DNA of 64,000 bases from Lepraria neglecta (GCA_033220425.1 CM065648.1:4712001-4776000), one strand, 5' to 3'. Positions 19,777 to 32,287 are shown, numbered from the stretch's first letter. Notes: generated by a model not told the origin, from the sequence alone. Program-made: numbers and translations.

Positions 19777-22470
19777 GATCGAGTGAAAGCTGATGAGGGG
19801 GTTTGATGATGGTCGACTATGACTGGTCGGACTTCAGATGGTGGTTTTATAAAGGCCGGAAAGCTAGTGGGGGAACAGTATTCTCTATGCTCGCAGCTTC
19901 TAATGCTCAATGGGTAGTGGGGTAGCTACGACTAAACATCTGAGTAAATGGAGATTCAAATGCATTCTACACCTGTTTGAGACATCTGGGCCGTGTGAGA
20001 CCTGTCTCTCGCTTTAAGCGTTATGGGGCAAACACCTTCTGGGCCTTACATGTTAGGCGTCCCTGCCCTGTCTTTAGGCTACTTAAGCTATTTAGGAGAA
20101 GTGTAGTGCAGATCCGCGAACGGAAAATATTTTTATGTTCCCTATGCATTTGTACGAAAGCTTCTATAGCATCCGGTCAGCTGCTCAGAGAAGAAGTAGG
20201 ACCTAGGCCCAGTACTAAGGACAAGTGGGTTACGCCGACACGTCCTTCGTGAGGGAAATATCGCGTCGAATGAATTGATCAGCCGCTAATGCAAGACGTA
20301 TGCAGGATGCCGATTGCTTTGTGATAATTGGTGAACTTCTGCCGAAGGTGGCATCCACCAGGGTAACCAATCAGGACGCATAAGCTTCTAGGTACATCAA
20401 CATGCTTGTACTCTAAATCATGGAGACCCCAACGCAGGCCTCCCATTTGTTGTTCTGGTCACTCGCGTACGCAGGAAATGTCACTCATGTGAGATGCGAG
20501 AGCCCAGCTGTTAGGTACGAACACCTGGTGGATCGGACCGTGCATAATAGTAAATTTTGACGTCGTGCGTACTCTGGAGGTGCTTGTAAATCGCAGAGGA
20601 CAATTCTATGATCTACAATGGATCAGAACTTCATCAAATGAAAGTAAACATTGCTAAGAATTGTGTGCTGCCATTGGCTACAATATTCACAAGTCTCTAG
20701 GCGCAAAAACGCGAATCCTAGAAGGCGACAGGGGTGGGACGAGAATCCAAACACTTCCCGGACTTACCCACACACTCTTTACCTCGGAAAGCTTGCAGAG
20801 GCGAATGAAGACAGTGTCGAAGGCGAACTGACGTCTGCGTTGCCGATCCAGGCTCAGGCAAAATCAGCCGCAGGATGCCTCGCGGTCGGGGCTCCAAGGA
20901 AGGCTGGGAGTCATTGGCTGCAAAGGATGAATCTCGCATCCTTCATGCACCATCGTGGTGCAGAACTGACCAATATGTTTGCTGCCGGAAGCGTGATTCG
21001 AAGATTGGCTAAATGCATGATCGTTCATGGGACGAGTAATATCGGGGACGCAAATGGATGACATCCGGAGAGGGGGTGAACCCAGTTTAGATCAGCGAGC
21101 AGGGAGTAATTGAGCACTAGTTGACTCGATCCCATGCTTTCCGTCCAACGCATACTTGGTGCTAGGCAGCCGGAAGAGAAAGGATTGATGTAATGCAGGC
21201 AGAAAGAAGACATGATCAACACTCTGAATGGGATTGACAGACTGAAGACCGCTTCAGGGATGCGTCGACGAGTCAAATGCAAGGCCGGACACACAGTCTT
21301 TTACTAATTGGAAGAGCTCGGAAGAGCCATCAGGGCTGTGTAAAGGTCGAGAGGCGGACAAAGACCGGCTTGGCTAGCCTCAACATCCACTGGTTAACAT
21401 GGCAAGTAGTCCATTCCCCCGAAAGTTGATTGGCGAATGGATATCCCAGAGGCTGAGTGGCACGACTCGATAGTTCCCTCTTCGAAGTGGAGACGCGGAT
21501 ACGAGCATTGGCAGCGTGTGCAGATGTGGAGGTCTCGATCACTTGATCATTCTCAGTCCGTGGACATGGTTGATCATGCATCGGACGGGAAATCAATCCT
21601 CCAGTAGAAGTCCAGAGGTGGAGTAGTTGCAAGAATAATTGGCAACTAATGGCAGCCATGTCATTCATGTGACGCGTAAACAACCAAAAGTCTTCATGCA
21701 GCCGTGAGAAAGTGATGATGAAGTGATAGACCTGCAGCACTAAATCACCGATGGTGTTGCATGTGGTCAAAGAGCCGATAGCTGTAGGCCAGCCGAGTGG
21801 ATGTCATGAAGTTGTCAATTGCCTATCTGCATGCCGAGCTCGAGAACCAGAACCATCCCGCAACATCGTTGGCTGTAAATCGTCCATGTGATGCTTATCC
21901 AGCTAGCAGATGGAGCTTCGGAAATCCCTCAGCAAGCCCGTCAGCAGCGTGCATGGATGTGATGGCGGTGGATCGACAGAAAGGCGGCCATGGTGATTGG
22001 TACATTGCTTCGAATTGACCGGTCGTGCTAGGAATGTTGACGTCTCTGTTGGCATGCCGATCCATGTCGCGTTGATATGGAAGGAAGTCGAGACCATTGA
22101 GCCAGATCAACTGCGTCCCTCTTGAAACATAAATACCGCGAGAATCCCCTTAGATGTGTCTTCAATTGCAGATTCATCACAAGTCCCAAGCTCTTCAGCC
22201 ATTCAGTACCAACCAAGTATCAGATATCTTCACAAGATACGACGACTTGTGTAGCACATCCTCAACCCCTATATCAGGTCAGCTTGACAACTTCAATTGA
22301 AAGCCATTGATTCAGCTGACCGGGTGTAGTTGACGTCTCGAACCAAAAGAGTTTCGGCAGCGGGCGATATCAGCCACTCAAATAATCGAATTCGGCAGGT
22401 CACCCAATTAGATAGCGTCAAGCGCCCGGCTCTTAGTCCAAAAAATGCTGACGAAAATGACAGAAACAAA
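19777..22470. other. Gene-poor stretch of 2.7 kb
   Basis: Several 70-146-codon open frames exist (for instance 20651-21061 plus and 21330-21770 minus), but none has family features, plausible starts with splice support, or coding-like composition. The right end holds the promoter of the next gene. It may contain decayed repeats that could not be identified. Confidence 0.45.
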
Positions 22471-22806
22471 ATGTGTTTTTACGACCAGCAGAAATTTTCG
22501 TGCGGCGATTTCAAATGGGGCCATTTCAGACAGCACTGCAACAGAGAGTACCGCACTGGTGAAACATGCGGCACCAAGCTTGTCATGTCAACGCTGCCGA
22601 TTAGGGGGAATTGCAGGCATTGCGACAAATTCGAGACGAAGAAGAGGCGTCGCGCTCAGGAGCTTGACCGCATTAGCCGCTGGAGAAAGGAGCCCGGCAG
22701 GTATTCAGCTTCCATTGAGCGCTCCGAAGAGATTGTCCAACAGCTGGAGTGTGAGATGAGGGACTTGATGAATCAGCGAGCGATGAGGCTACAGAGCACT
22801 CGTTAA
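22471..22806 (+). CDS. Conserved fungal Cys-rich small protein (MCFYDQ family, 111 aa)
   Basis: The ATG at 22471 begins MCFYDQQKFSCGDFKWGHF, the usual start of a protein family widespread in Pezizomycotina. The continuing pattern fits too: RQHCNREYRTGETCGTKL, then CRHCDKFETKKRR and a charged C-terminal helix (RISRWRKEPGR, ERSEEIVQQLECEM). Cys and His spacing suggests a small metal-binding fold. No function is established. The frame is open upstream of this ATG without another ATG, so an extra 5' exon cannot be excluded, but the family normally starts here. Confidence 0.75.
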   Translation: MCFYDQQKFSCGDFKWGHFRQHCNREYRTGETCGTKLVMSTLPIRGNCRHCDKFETKKRRRAQELDRISRWRKEPGRYSASIERSEEIVQQLECEMRDLMNQRAMRLQSTR

Positions 22807-23456
22807 GGCTCTCCATTGGAGGGCGTTTCGATGCTGGATCCCGGGCAGCTGGAGGTGTTGGGCTGGAAAGATTGATGACATGTGTTTGGAATTTTTGCAA
22901 AGGAGATTTGGTTCAGACAGATAGTTTTAATGAAACGCTTACTATTTCGGGAGTTCTAGAGAGACCGTCATTTGTTGGAGTATGCCAATTCATCGTAGCT
23001 GAGACAGTCTAACCGCCCAGCTTCTGCCTTTGTTCCGAGAGCGTAGCCTTGTTCAATTGACGATTTTCTTTCGAAAATTCGTATATGAGTCTCTAGAATT
23101 GCAGGATTCAATGCGCATGATCCGGTTGTTTTGATGGATTAAGAGCGATGAGACGTGAGTTGGTTTGTTGTTGTTGATGAGTTGTCGAGAGGAAATGCAG
23201 GTCACTCTGTCAGCCCTACAGAGGCTTAGCGCCAAAAATGCTCCTCGGAAGCTCGAAGCGTGATAAGGTAAACTACAATATCGCAATGCCATCAAGTGGC
23301 AAAGTACAAGGAACAGCACTCATTCTTGGGAGCGTACTGCAATTCGAGTCCACTTTGCTGGCTAACGCCCGACAGTAGGACTAAGCTTGTGGTAGTACAG
23401 CATTTGTATCGAGAGCTTTCTATCCGGAGCAGAAACATATGCCGCAAGTCAACACC

Positions 23457-24383
23457 CTATCCGGTATCTGCTTCCTCTTGCTTCGCCAGACCATGCTCTT
23501 GTAACAGCGTGGTAATCTCATCTGCACCCCAGAGGTGGTGGTACACCTTGCCATCCTTCGTCTTCCCGACCGTAGCAAATTCAACTATAGAATACGTTAG
23601 CTCGACTTGTACAATGTCTTGAGTATATTGTGTACTGACTCTTCTCACTGCTCAACTTCGTTGAGTCCATGGTCTTGTTGAGAACCTTCACGGCCAACCC
23701 ACACGCCTCCTTGAGATCACAATCCTCCTTGTAATCCTGCTTTAACAAACTCTGTGCACTGGCATTGTTCGCTCCAACGCTCGTTGCTTTCCAACCACCA
23801 TAGTTGCCACTGGGATTGCTTTGGTACAATTGGAATTGACGATGAGGGTCGTAGCCGGCGTAGATGAAGGAGACACCGAAGGGCCGAAGACCACCATGCT
23901 GCGTGTAGCCTTGCTTAAGATCGCATAATCTTCGGACCAGCTGTTCACATGGAATGTCTTCGTTGTAGGTAAGGAGATATCGTTGTGCCGCTTGACGGGC
24001 ATAGTTGATAAGGATGTTGGCATCAGCGGTCATGCCTGCTACGGCACATATCATGTTGCTAGGTGACAAGAAATTAGCTCTGTACGGATGACAATTGATG
24101 TCGGAAGAAAATCATACTCATTCAATATGTACAGCTTCTCTGCGGATGTATCTTGCTCGAGCAACTTGCTGGTGACCTTTCGTTCGGCTGCCAGGACGAT
24201 TCCATCTGTCGACAATATACCAATAGCTGTACCGGCGTGCGAGATAGCTTCGAGTGCATATTCGACTTGATACAGACGCCCTTCAGGCGAAAATATCGTC
24301 GTCTAGGAGCTCTTGATTAGTTTTGAAGCTTGTACCACGGGCACAGGATGACAGCTTACCCTCGAATCGTATCTTCTTGACAT
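23457..24383 (-). CDS. PRE9: 20S proteasome alpha subunit (alpha type-4, Pre9/PSMA4)
   Basis: There are four exons: 24383-24360, 24302-24118, 24058-23640 and 23584-23457, with phases 0, 2 and 1, giving 251 residues. The N-terminus [19 protein letters not shown] is the conserved proteasome alpha signature, followed by [18 protein letters not shown]. Downstream motifs include [25 protein letters not shown] and [13 protein letters not shown]. The length and the start [10 protein letters not shown] are specific for the alpha-3 position (yeast Pre9, human PSMA4). It forms part of the gated outer ring of the core particle in cytoplasm and nucleus. The gene is divergent to the RGG-box gene with 204 bp between start codons. 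Confidence 0.95.
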
Positions 24384-24587
24384 CTTGACGGTTGTCACTG
24401 AAGATGACAGGGTTCTAAAGACTCGATGAAGGGAATAATTTCGCTGTTGTGGGAAAGACAAAGATGTAGTTGTAAGCTCCAGGCTGGAAGCTTCACGCGT
24501 TGTTGCCAAGCATTTCAAGATCAACGCTAGCCGGACCTTAACACAAGGCCGGACAGCTTAGTCTTCTGCCTCAACACAGAAGCCACA
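24384..24587. promoter_or_regulatory. Shared divergent promoter region (Pre9 / RGG protein)
   Basis: Only 204 bp separate the two oppositely oriented ATGs, so both promoters must overlap here. No TATA box and no obvious proteasome control element (GGTGGCAAA) was seen. The promoter role is inferred from position. Confidence 0.5.
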
Positions 24588-25628
24588 ATGGACGAATTCG
24601 CCCAGACTCGAGGAGCGGATGACCTCTTTGACGATGACTTTACTCCTATCGCAGAACCAGAAACCCAGACATTCGACCCTCAGCCCCAATTACCACAGCG
24701 AGGACGACGCAACGCTCCTGCCCCACGAGGACGAGGAAACCGAGCCCCTCCCAATACCTCACAGCTTCGGCCTACAGCTACAGAGTTCACCAGCACTACC
24801 GCCCAGCCCCTGCAGCCAGAGAATGATGCATCCTCCCCAAAAGAACCCGAATCCTCAGCCATCCCCGCACAACAACCTCCCCCACCTCAACAACCCAAAA
24901 CCCCAACCGCTGTCCGCGGCGACCGGACAGCAACAGGCGGCATAGCGAAACCTAAACTCACCGAAGAGGAACTCTCCGCGAAGCTCGCAGCAGCAAAACT
25001 CAACAACGCAAAGCGAGCAGAAGCCCATCGTCTAGCAGAAGCAGACGAAGCAAGCTTTCAACAACGAGAAGCGCAAGCACAGCAAAAACGGAAGGAGGAG
25101 GGAGCAGCAAGACGGGCTATGAATATGGAGCGGGAGAAGAACCGGTTGAGGAAGCTCGGGCAGCAAGCCGGGAGAGAGTGGGATGAGGGCAAAGAGGAGC
25201 AGGTTGCTAGTCAGGGACCGCAGCACAGGAGGGGTGCGCATGGGGGTGTGGCTTATGACGGTGGGAGTGGGCGGGGGAGGGGAGGGAGGGATGTCTTCCA
25301 AGATGGAGGATATGATCAAGATTACCAGGAACGGAGAGGGGGATACGGGTCAAGAGGAGGTAGAGGACGAGGGGATCGAGGGGATCGAGGGGATCGAGGA
25401 CGTGGCGGGAGAGGACGAGGAGGATATGGGTCAAGTCATATTGCTCCTCAAACAGCCCCGGATCCAGAAGCAGATTTCCCAGCACTCCCTACGGCTCCAA
25501 AGAAGGAGCAGTCTCCCCAAGCGCAGCCCTCGAGTACAACGGACCAGCCTCTTTCACTGGCGACAGGAGGAGGAAGTTGGGCAGACGAGGTCCAGGAGAC
25601 AAAAGCACCGCAAGAAGCAGTATGGTAG
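24588..25628 (+). CDS. RGG-box, putative RNA-binding protein (346 aa)
   Basis: This is a single-exon frame of 346 residues. The N-terminus is acidic with aromatic residues (MDEFAQTRGADDLFDDDFTP), followed by Pro/Gln-rich low complexity. Residues about 125-200 form a long charged helix (KLTEEELSAKLAAAKLNNAK, then EREKNRLRKLGQQAGREWDE). An RGG/RGD-rich segment at about 225-285 includes tandem GDRGDRGDRGRGGRG. The tail contains DFPALPTAP and SWADEV motifs. RGG boxes bind RNA and are targets of arginine methylation; the composition resembles ribosome- or mRNP-associated Stm1/Habp4-like factors. Orthology is not secure, so no symbol is given. A nucleotide-level 9-bp repeat (GGGGATCGA) underlies the GDR units. 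Confidence 0.7.
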   Translation: MDEFAQTRGADDLFDDDFTPIAEPETQTFDPQPQLPQRGRRNAPAPRGRGNRAPPNTSQLRPTATEFTSTTAQPLQPENDASSPKEPESSAIPAQQPPPPQQPKTPTAVRGDRTATGGIAKPKLTEEELSAKLAAAKLNNAKRAEAHRLAEADEASFQQREAQAQQKRKEEGAARRAMNMEREKNRLRKLGQQAGREWDEGKEEQVASQGPQHRRGAHGGVAYDGGSGRGRGGRDVFQDGGYDQDYQERRGGYGSRGGRGRGDRGDRGDRGRGGRGRGGYGSSHIAPQTAPDPEADFPALPTAPKKEQSPQAQPSSTTDQPLSLATGGGSWADEVQETKAPQEAVW

Positions 25629-25920
25629 TTGAAAACTCGCAGGTCACTCTACGTTGGCATCAAAAGGCTCGCATTTGTAGGATTAGACGTTGGGGGTAGC
25701 ATGCATTGCGTTGGATGTTGTCCTCTTAGGACTACCAGGTTTTATTGTTAGATACCCTCAAAATGATTGCTACGATTAACTTCTAGTTTTTCCCATGAGA
25801 ATGCATTCATTGTGAAGCTTCGAGTATCTTCTCGAATTCTGGACATACACCGCAAGCCCAGAGGGTATCCTCCATGCAAAACGCCTCGCTAAACCGAACA
25901 AGATATACGTAGGACACTCG

Positions 25921-26899
25921 TCACCAGCGTCCTCTCCCCCTATACCCTCCACCTCTAAATCCTCCACCCCTGAAGCCGCCTCTACCGCCAAATCCTCCTC
26001 TGTCTCCATACCCATCTTCCCTCGGTGGTCCTCGATCCTCATCCCTCTGCGGCGGCGGTCTTCCTTTTAGCTCTTTCTGCAATCCTTCCCACGTCTTCCT
26101 CATCTGCGCATAGCCCAGATGCATCTTCCCATAAAAGTGATCCGCCAATCTCCTATCATTATCCAGCCTACTCAGATATGCCCCACACACATCACAGACC
26201 TGTAGCTTCTGGTGTCCTGAGGGGCCGGAGGTGTCACTTAGTGACTTGAGCTCCCGCTCTTTCTCTTCCTTTGCGGCTTTAGCGGTACGGATCTTGTGGT
26301 GTTCAAGGACTGCAAGGGCTACGGAGCCAGATTCCCCTAGGATAGCGATTTCGAGGAGACCGGTGTTGATGGAGTTTGTTAGATCTGATATTTGCTTGAG
26401 CTGCAACGAAGCCATTAGCACACAAAACCCAGCTCTCAATCAGCCACACCACGTAGAAAACCCACAAGATCATTAGTCTGCCTAATCTCATCCGGCGTCT
26501 TCTCCAGCCGTCTCTGTGCCGCCTCAATTCTCCTATTGCACTCATCGATATATTTCTGCATATCCCGCATATAATCGTATTCAAAACCATACTTGCTCTT
26601 GTCTGGTGCAGCTTCGTATTCAGATTTGAGAGGCTCGCTGTGGACTTTGGGGCAGGGACCGAGATCTTGTTTGGTGTTTGTGAAGAGGTCGTGAGGACAG
26701 GTGCCGACGATGTAGGAGCGGCAGATTTTGGGATCTGTGATTGAGAGTTGGGCGTGCCGGGAGGAGGCTCCGGCGCCCATGAGCTGCTCTGTAGAGACAT
26801 GTTAGTAAAGATTTGAGAATCAGATATTGGACATTTTGTGAGATTTTTCATGTCGATGAGCGCGGGCTTACCAAGCAGCTTTCTCTGTTCTGCTGCCAT
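25921..26899 (-). CDS. LUC7: U1 snRNP-associated protein Luc7
   Basis: Exons are 26899-26872, 26788-26466 and 26400-25921, phases 1 and 0, giving 276 residues. The start MAAEQRKLLEQLMGAG is the family signature. The first zinc finger is CCCH-type (ICRSYIVGTCPHDLF and CPKVHSEPLK). A long coiled region follows. The second finger is C2H2-like (LQVCDVCGAYLSRLDNDRRL ending HFYGKMHLGY). The C-terminus is Gly/Arg-rich (RGGFGGRGGFRGGGFRGGG). Luc7 sits in the U1 snRNP and helps choose 5' splice sites. The gene converges on the RGG-protein gene (about 290 bp between ends) and is divergent to GPI16. Confidence 0.93.
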
Positions 26900-27079
26900 A
26901 ATGTGAGAGCTGGAGCTTCCAAGAAGAATGTGAGATTGGCGACACTGTTGTAGTGGAAAAGACGAGCTCCTCGGTGGAGAAATGCAATTCAATAGCTTGG
27001 CGCTCAGCCCTATCAAAGTCTGCTGAAGCTCTCCGCCATTATTCTTCCCACGTCGCATACAACGGCCTGAGATGCCGGC
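26900..27079. promoter_or_regulatory. Shared divergent promoter region (LUC7 / GPI16)
   Basis: The two ATGs face away from each other with 180 bp between. No specific elements were recognised; a bidirectional promoter is inferred from the spacing. Confidence 0.45.
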
Positions 27080-28976
27080 ATGAAATACTCCTTCGGTCCT
27101 CTCCTTTTGTCTCTACTGTCCTGCTCCTTAGTTCTTGCGGATCCTGACTACCATGAGCGCCTGAACCTCCAACCACTAACGCCAGCGTCATTGCTGGCAT
27201 CTTTCAACTTCTGGAGCAAAGCATCCTTGCAGTCGTATGAGGAGCAACATTTCAAGTATATACCGAGGTCGCTGGGACAGATATTACAACATGCAAAGAC
27301 AAGGGAGCTTCATTTGAGATTCAGCACTGGAAGATGGGACGATGAGAGCTGGGGCGCGAGGCCATGGGGAGGGACAAAGGAGGGAGGGACAGGGGTGGAG
27401 TTGTGGGCTTGGGTGGAAGCCGACTCGGATGCTGGGTAGGGATATAAAAGACGGATGAAGGAATGCAGCTGAAGGACATCTAGATCGTTTGCCAGATGGG
27501 TCACCCTGAACAACGCCCTCTCAGGCTTGTTCTGCGCCTCCCTCAATTTCATTGACTCGACACGGACGACCAGGCCTAGAATGACCTTTGAGCCCGCAAG
27601 CGTAGGCACCAATGCCTCGACCGATAATCTATACCTACTGCACGGAACCCTACCGCGAGAAGTTGTGTGTACGGAGAACCTGACACCGTTTCTGAAGCTA
27701 CTGCCCTGTAAAGGTAAAGCCGGTATAGCAAGCTTGTTGGACGGACATAAACTTTTCGACGCTTCATGGCAAAGTATGGCTATCGATGTGCGTTCAGTGT
27801 GCCCCGCAGATGGATCTGAATGCAGCATCGAGATGGAGCAAACAGTGGACATGGTATTGGACGTCCAGCGATCTAAGAGGCCACGAGGTCAGTCTATGAA
27901 CCACCTTCCCATTGTTCTTGATATTAATGTCCACAGACAATCCAATCCCGCGTCCAGTACCCAGCGAAGGACTCCGCTGCGACGACACCAAACCTTACGC
28001 CGGCTCCGACTTCTGCTACCCCTCAGACATCTCAAACGGCCAGTCCTGGACAATCGCCGAGATCTTTGGCCGCCCTATCCAAGGCTCATGCCTAGCCGAG
28101 GACTCCAATGGCAACCCTTTAGACTCAGTCTACATTGACGTCCCGAACGAGCGCGAGATGTACATAACCTCCGGCACCGAAAACAAGCACCTCTCCGGCA
28201 CCTGCAGAAGCTTCACTCTCCCCAAATCCGAACCGTTCGAAATGGTGCTCTCCCACCTCGGTCCCCAAACATTTAATGACCATACCACCCCACCCCTTTA
28301 CGCGTCCCGTTCCTTTACAGGCCATGGCCAGGAAAGAGGCGGCGTTCAGACACTCCTCACAAACCCCTCGCTCACCTCCTCAATCTCCTTCGTCTACTTC
28401 GAAACCCTCCCCTGGTTTATGAAACTCTACCTCCACACCCTCACCGCGCGCCTCTCCACCTCCTCAACCCCAAATCCATGCCTCATAAAAGAAAAATTCT
28501 ACCGCCCAGCCCTCGACCGCCGGCGCGGCACCCAACTCGAACTCCTCATCTCAGTCCCCGCAAACTCAACCGTCATACTCACCTACGATTTCGATAAAGC
28601 CATCCTCCGCTACACCGAATACCCACCCGACGCCAACCGTGGATTCGATGTCGCACCTGCTGTCATTCGACTATTGTCTAATGACAAAAAAGCACCCGTG
28701 TATATACGTACGACTAGCCTTCTGCTGCCGCTGCCGACGCCGGATTTCAGTATGCCGTACAATGTTATCATACTCACGAGTACGGTGATGGCGCTGGCGT
28801 TTGGGATGATTTTCAACTTGCTTGTTAGACGGTTTGTGGGTGCTGATGAGGTTGAGGGGTGGGATGTGGCGGCGTTGAAGGCGAAGCTTAGGGGAGGGGT
28901 AATGGTGCTGAGGGATAAGATGATGAAGAAGGGGGGGAAGGGGAGAAAAAGCATCAATAGCAGTTGTGGAAATTAG
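27080..28976 (+). CDS. GPI16: GPI transamidase subunit Gpi16 (PIG-T)
   Basis: Exons are 27080-27435, 27496-27887 and 27937-28976, phases 2 and 1, giving 595 residues, the usual Gpi16 length. A signal peptide (MKYSFGPLLLSLLSCSLVLA) leads into YHERLNLQPLTPASLLASFN, a strongly conserved PIG-T start. Further conserved blocks are SLGQILQHAKTRELHLRFST, GRWDDESWG, NALSGLFCASLNFID and, in exon 3, RSFTGHGQERGGVQ. A single TM helix near residues 527-550 (IILTSTVMALAFGMIFNLLV) anchors it in the ER membrane, with a short basic cytosolic tail. It is part of the complex that attaches GPI anchors to secretory proteins. Confidence 0.95.
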
Positions 28977-29518
28977 TGTATCGTAGCTTGTGGAAGCTTT
29001 AATGTAAAAAACACTTTATCAATACTAGAACTAATTCCGGAAATAAAGACTGCATACACGAATATATTTACATTGAATGGCACTGTGAGGTATCCCAAGT
29101 CGAATCAAATGACCTCCTGTCAAACAACACTATCGTTGTGCCGAGACCGACCTGCAGAGACGACTTGTCTAAGAGGCGTATCCGGCTTATAATCCATCCT
29201 CCCCATCAGTATCAGCAGATTCATCATTGCTTCGCTCGAAGTAGACACAATCCATTAGCTTTTGACACACACTTCCAACAAGACGCTCCTGTACCGATTT
29301 CACAACTTCCAAGCGACCACACTACGGACCTAGAACCGATCCAGCCACTGTCCTCTAAACCAACCATTCCATCATATCACAATCCTCCACAGACGAGGAC
29401 CAAGTTCCTCGTCGTCCATTGCTGGTGACAGGTAATGCTCACCATACCAAAGCGTACGGCACATGTCCTAAACGAAACTCCTACTATATAGGCCTGTCCA
29501 TCATGCGCAGGCATCAAC
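28977..29518. other. Intergenic stretch between convergent genes
   Basis: This holds the 3' ends of GPI16 and the Bye1-like gene. No further gene was seen; open frames here are short and low in information. Confidence 0.5.
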
Positions 29519-32287
29519 TCATTGTGATCCATTCTGCTGTTCTTGTTGCATCCTCAAACTTAGCATACTCTTCAACATATGATAATCATGCACGGTCGCC
29601 GGCACAGTGTTGAAGAAGTCGCGTATGATGTTGAATTCGGCGGCACTGGCGTTCGGTGACTCCGCCAGGAGCTGACTCACCACGGGCGAATTGGCCATAT
29701 CCCCAAGCACTTGCCTTGCCGCGTCCATGCCCGTCATTGGGTGTTGCTGTGGTGGGTAGGGTGACTGATGCTGTTGCGGGTGAGGAGGCATGTAGGCGTG
29801 TTGGGTGGGGCTGGCGGTGTAGGGTGGGAGGTGTTGTTGAGGGGGTGGGAAGGGCATCGCGGGCGTTGGGGTACCTTGGAAGCCAGCGTGTTGGCCCATG
29901 GGGCTTGGACCAGGGCCGTGGCTATTGGTGCCAATTGGGCTTGAGATGGAAGCGTCGAGGGGACGAGGTGTTTGCTGGGCGGAGGGAGAATTATTCGCTT
30001 TGACGACGAAGGTGAGGAGGAGCATGCGCTCCGGTGTAGGGTCTTCGATGATGCAGTATTCGAGTAGTTCGACGAAGTCGGCTTTCTTGCTCATGCCTGC
30101 TTCGAGAGGCACGACGTAGGTGTCTTTAACGACAGGAACGGGGCTCTTGCCAACAACGCCATAGCGTTTGCGCTCGGTGAAGTAGTGGAAGAGTTTGTCG
30201 AACTGCGCGACGTTACCTGGTTCTTGATTAGGGGTCACAGAGACAACGACAACGTCAGTTGTACTGCTCCAGCGCAGACCACAGAGGTACTCGCTGGCTC
30301 GGTCGATGTCAATGCGGCCTTCGATTGTCAAAGCGGATGGAATTAGTGTATGCCACGGCAAGCTGGAGCTGAGATCGGCACCTGCGACGTGTTTGGCACT
30401 ACCGTTGAAGCTGGCAATCCCCGACATGGACATCTTCCCATGCCATATTGGAGCACCTGGCTCCGCGGTGTAGTCAACGGGAGAATATGGTTCTTCGTCT
30501 TCCGCCTCATCCTCCTTAAGCAATTGGTCGATCTCGGCATCAGCTTGTACTCCTGGTGTTTGCTGAATAGGTGTAATTGCTGATTCGGAAGGTCTGGACA
30601 TCTGACGTGAGCGTTGGACTTCAGGATCGGGGCCTTTGACACCGGACCAGACGTCCTGGATGTTGAAGTTGTTGGAAGACTTTCTCTCTGGAGCAGCAGA
30701 AGCATGCGGTGGGGCGTTTGTGTCGACCATTAGAGGCTGTCTCGTAGTAGGAGATCCTGCTCCAAAGTTCTCCGGCAGCTCTACAGCAGCAGGGCTTTGT
30801 GGAGTCGGAGCTTCTGGGCTTCCTTGCTTTATGTTGGTATCGATCTCAGACGGTCTCTTCCTCAATGGCGCTGTGAATGCTGGATTCGCCGTATCAGCGA
30901 GGTAAGAGTCATCTTCAATGAGCTCCTCTCCCTTGTGGGTTCTTCTCATTCTTGGTCCCTCTTCTTGGATGAGCATATGCTGCTTCTCCGCTTCCTTCAT
31001 CAACTCGGCCTTCTTTTCTTGTAGTTCCTTGCTTGCCATATCATCCCTGGACATCTTTGAGAAGTCATTGGGCGAGAGCGATCCATCAAGCAGTCGATCT
31101 CGCAGGTCGGAATTTGCCTTAACGTTATGCTGAATGGCTCGGAATTTGTCGATATACTGTTCACTGGGCTTTCCGGCTTGCCCCCAGAAGTTGAGATACA
31201 CCGCATACTCTACAGCGAGGCCTAGTCTAAGACCAAATGCATCTGGCTTTTGGCCAGGTGGTAGACTGAAAGCTCCCTGCTTCTCGGCCTGCTTTGTTTG
31301 ATCCACGAACATCTTCACCAGAGCTGTAGCAACCCTCCTACGATCGTCACTTTGTAAATCGGCAATGTTCTCCACTAACTCTGCTTGCAGTACTACACCC
31401 GTCGAATCACGTTTGTTTGCCGTTGGGCCGGCTGACTTCCGACGAGAGGGAGGAGGTGGCGGAGGCTTTTCAGTGACTGGAGTAGAGATCTTGCGCGTCT
31501 TAGTTGCGGGCTCCTGTTCATCAATTAGTATACAGCGTAAGCTCAGTATCGCAAGTTGACCTACTGCTGAACTTGGACTCTTCGCCTCGGGTGAGGCTTC
31601 CTCGGGGAACTTTCTCTTGTTACTCTCAGGTTCAGACGGGATTTGTACGACTTCAGCGGGTTGTTCTACTTGAGTTGTGTCAGGTGTAGTGTCCATGGCA
31701 CCATTCTCTTGGGTCTCTTCTTTTTGAACCTCGCTCGCCCGAGGCTTCCTCCCTTTCCTTCCCTTACGGCCCTTTCGTCCCTTCTTTTCTTGCTCTTCGA
31801 GCTCACGCTGCCGTTGCTTCTCTTCCCATGGTTTTTCACCCCGCTCCAGCTTCTTCAAAAGCTCGACATGATCTCTTGGGCGGCACTGCTCGCAGTAGTA
31901 CTTATCCGGCAGAAGCTCGTCCTCGTCGGGCAGTTCCATACATTCGTTGTGTTGCCATGCCTCACACTGCTCGCAGCATATCATCTTCCGTTCATCGTCC
32001 TCATCTTCCTCAACATAGCCGCAGATACATCTTATGATAGCATCGCCTTCTTCCTCTGGAGGTGGCGATGGCTCGTTCTTCTTTGCCTTTTTCGTACTGC
32101 CAGCGCGCTTTGGCGGAGTAGGAGCAACTTCTTCTTCGGCAAGCTTGCTGTGTTGGCCTTTCGTGGCTCTGCCAGATCGGCGCGTGCTATCTGTAGAAGA
32201 GTAGTGTTAGCTGAGATTATCGTTGATATGGTGGAATGGGCTTTGGGGACCATCGACACCAATGTCGAGGCTATGCTTACCTGCCAT
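29519..32287 (-). CDS. BYE1: Bye1-like PHD / TFIIS central / SPOC transcription elongation protein
   Basis: Exon 1 is tiny (32287-32281, ATGGCAG then donor GTAAGC). Exon 2 runs 32190-31566 and exon 3 31514-29519, together 875 residues. The PHD finger lies near residues 52-105 (RCICGYVEEDEDDERKMICC, CEQCEAWQHNECM, YYCEQCRPRD). A basic low-complexity linker with GRKGRKGRKGRK follows. The TFIIS central-domain-like region lies near 270-370 (ALVKMFVDQT, QYIDKFRAIQHNVKANSDLR). The SPOC domain is near 560-710 (IWHGKMSMSGIASF). The C-terminus is Pro/Gln-rich. In yeast Bye1 this order binds H3K4-methylated nucleosomes and RNA polymerase II and moderates elongation. The 51-nt intron 31515-31565 is a multiple of three without stops, so it could be retained. 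Confidence 0.88.

Noticed and set aside
20651-21061. 136-codon plus-strand open frame
   Set aside because: No recognisable domain; overlaps other chance frames on both strands; lies in a gene-poor region.
21330-21770. 146-codon minus-strand open frame
   Set aside because: Low-information sequence without motifs or conserved-looking blocks; probably chance.
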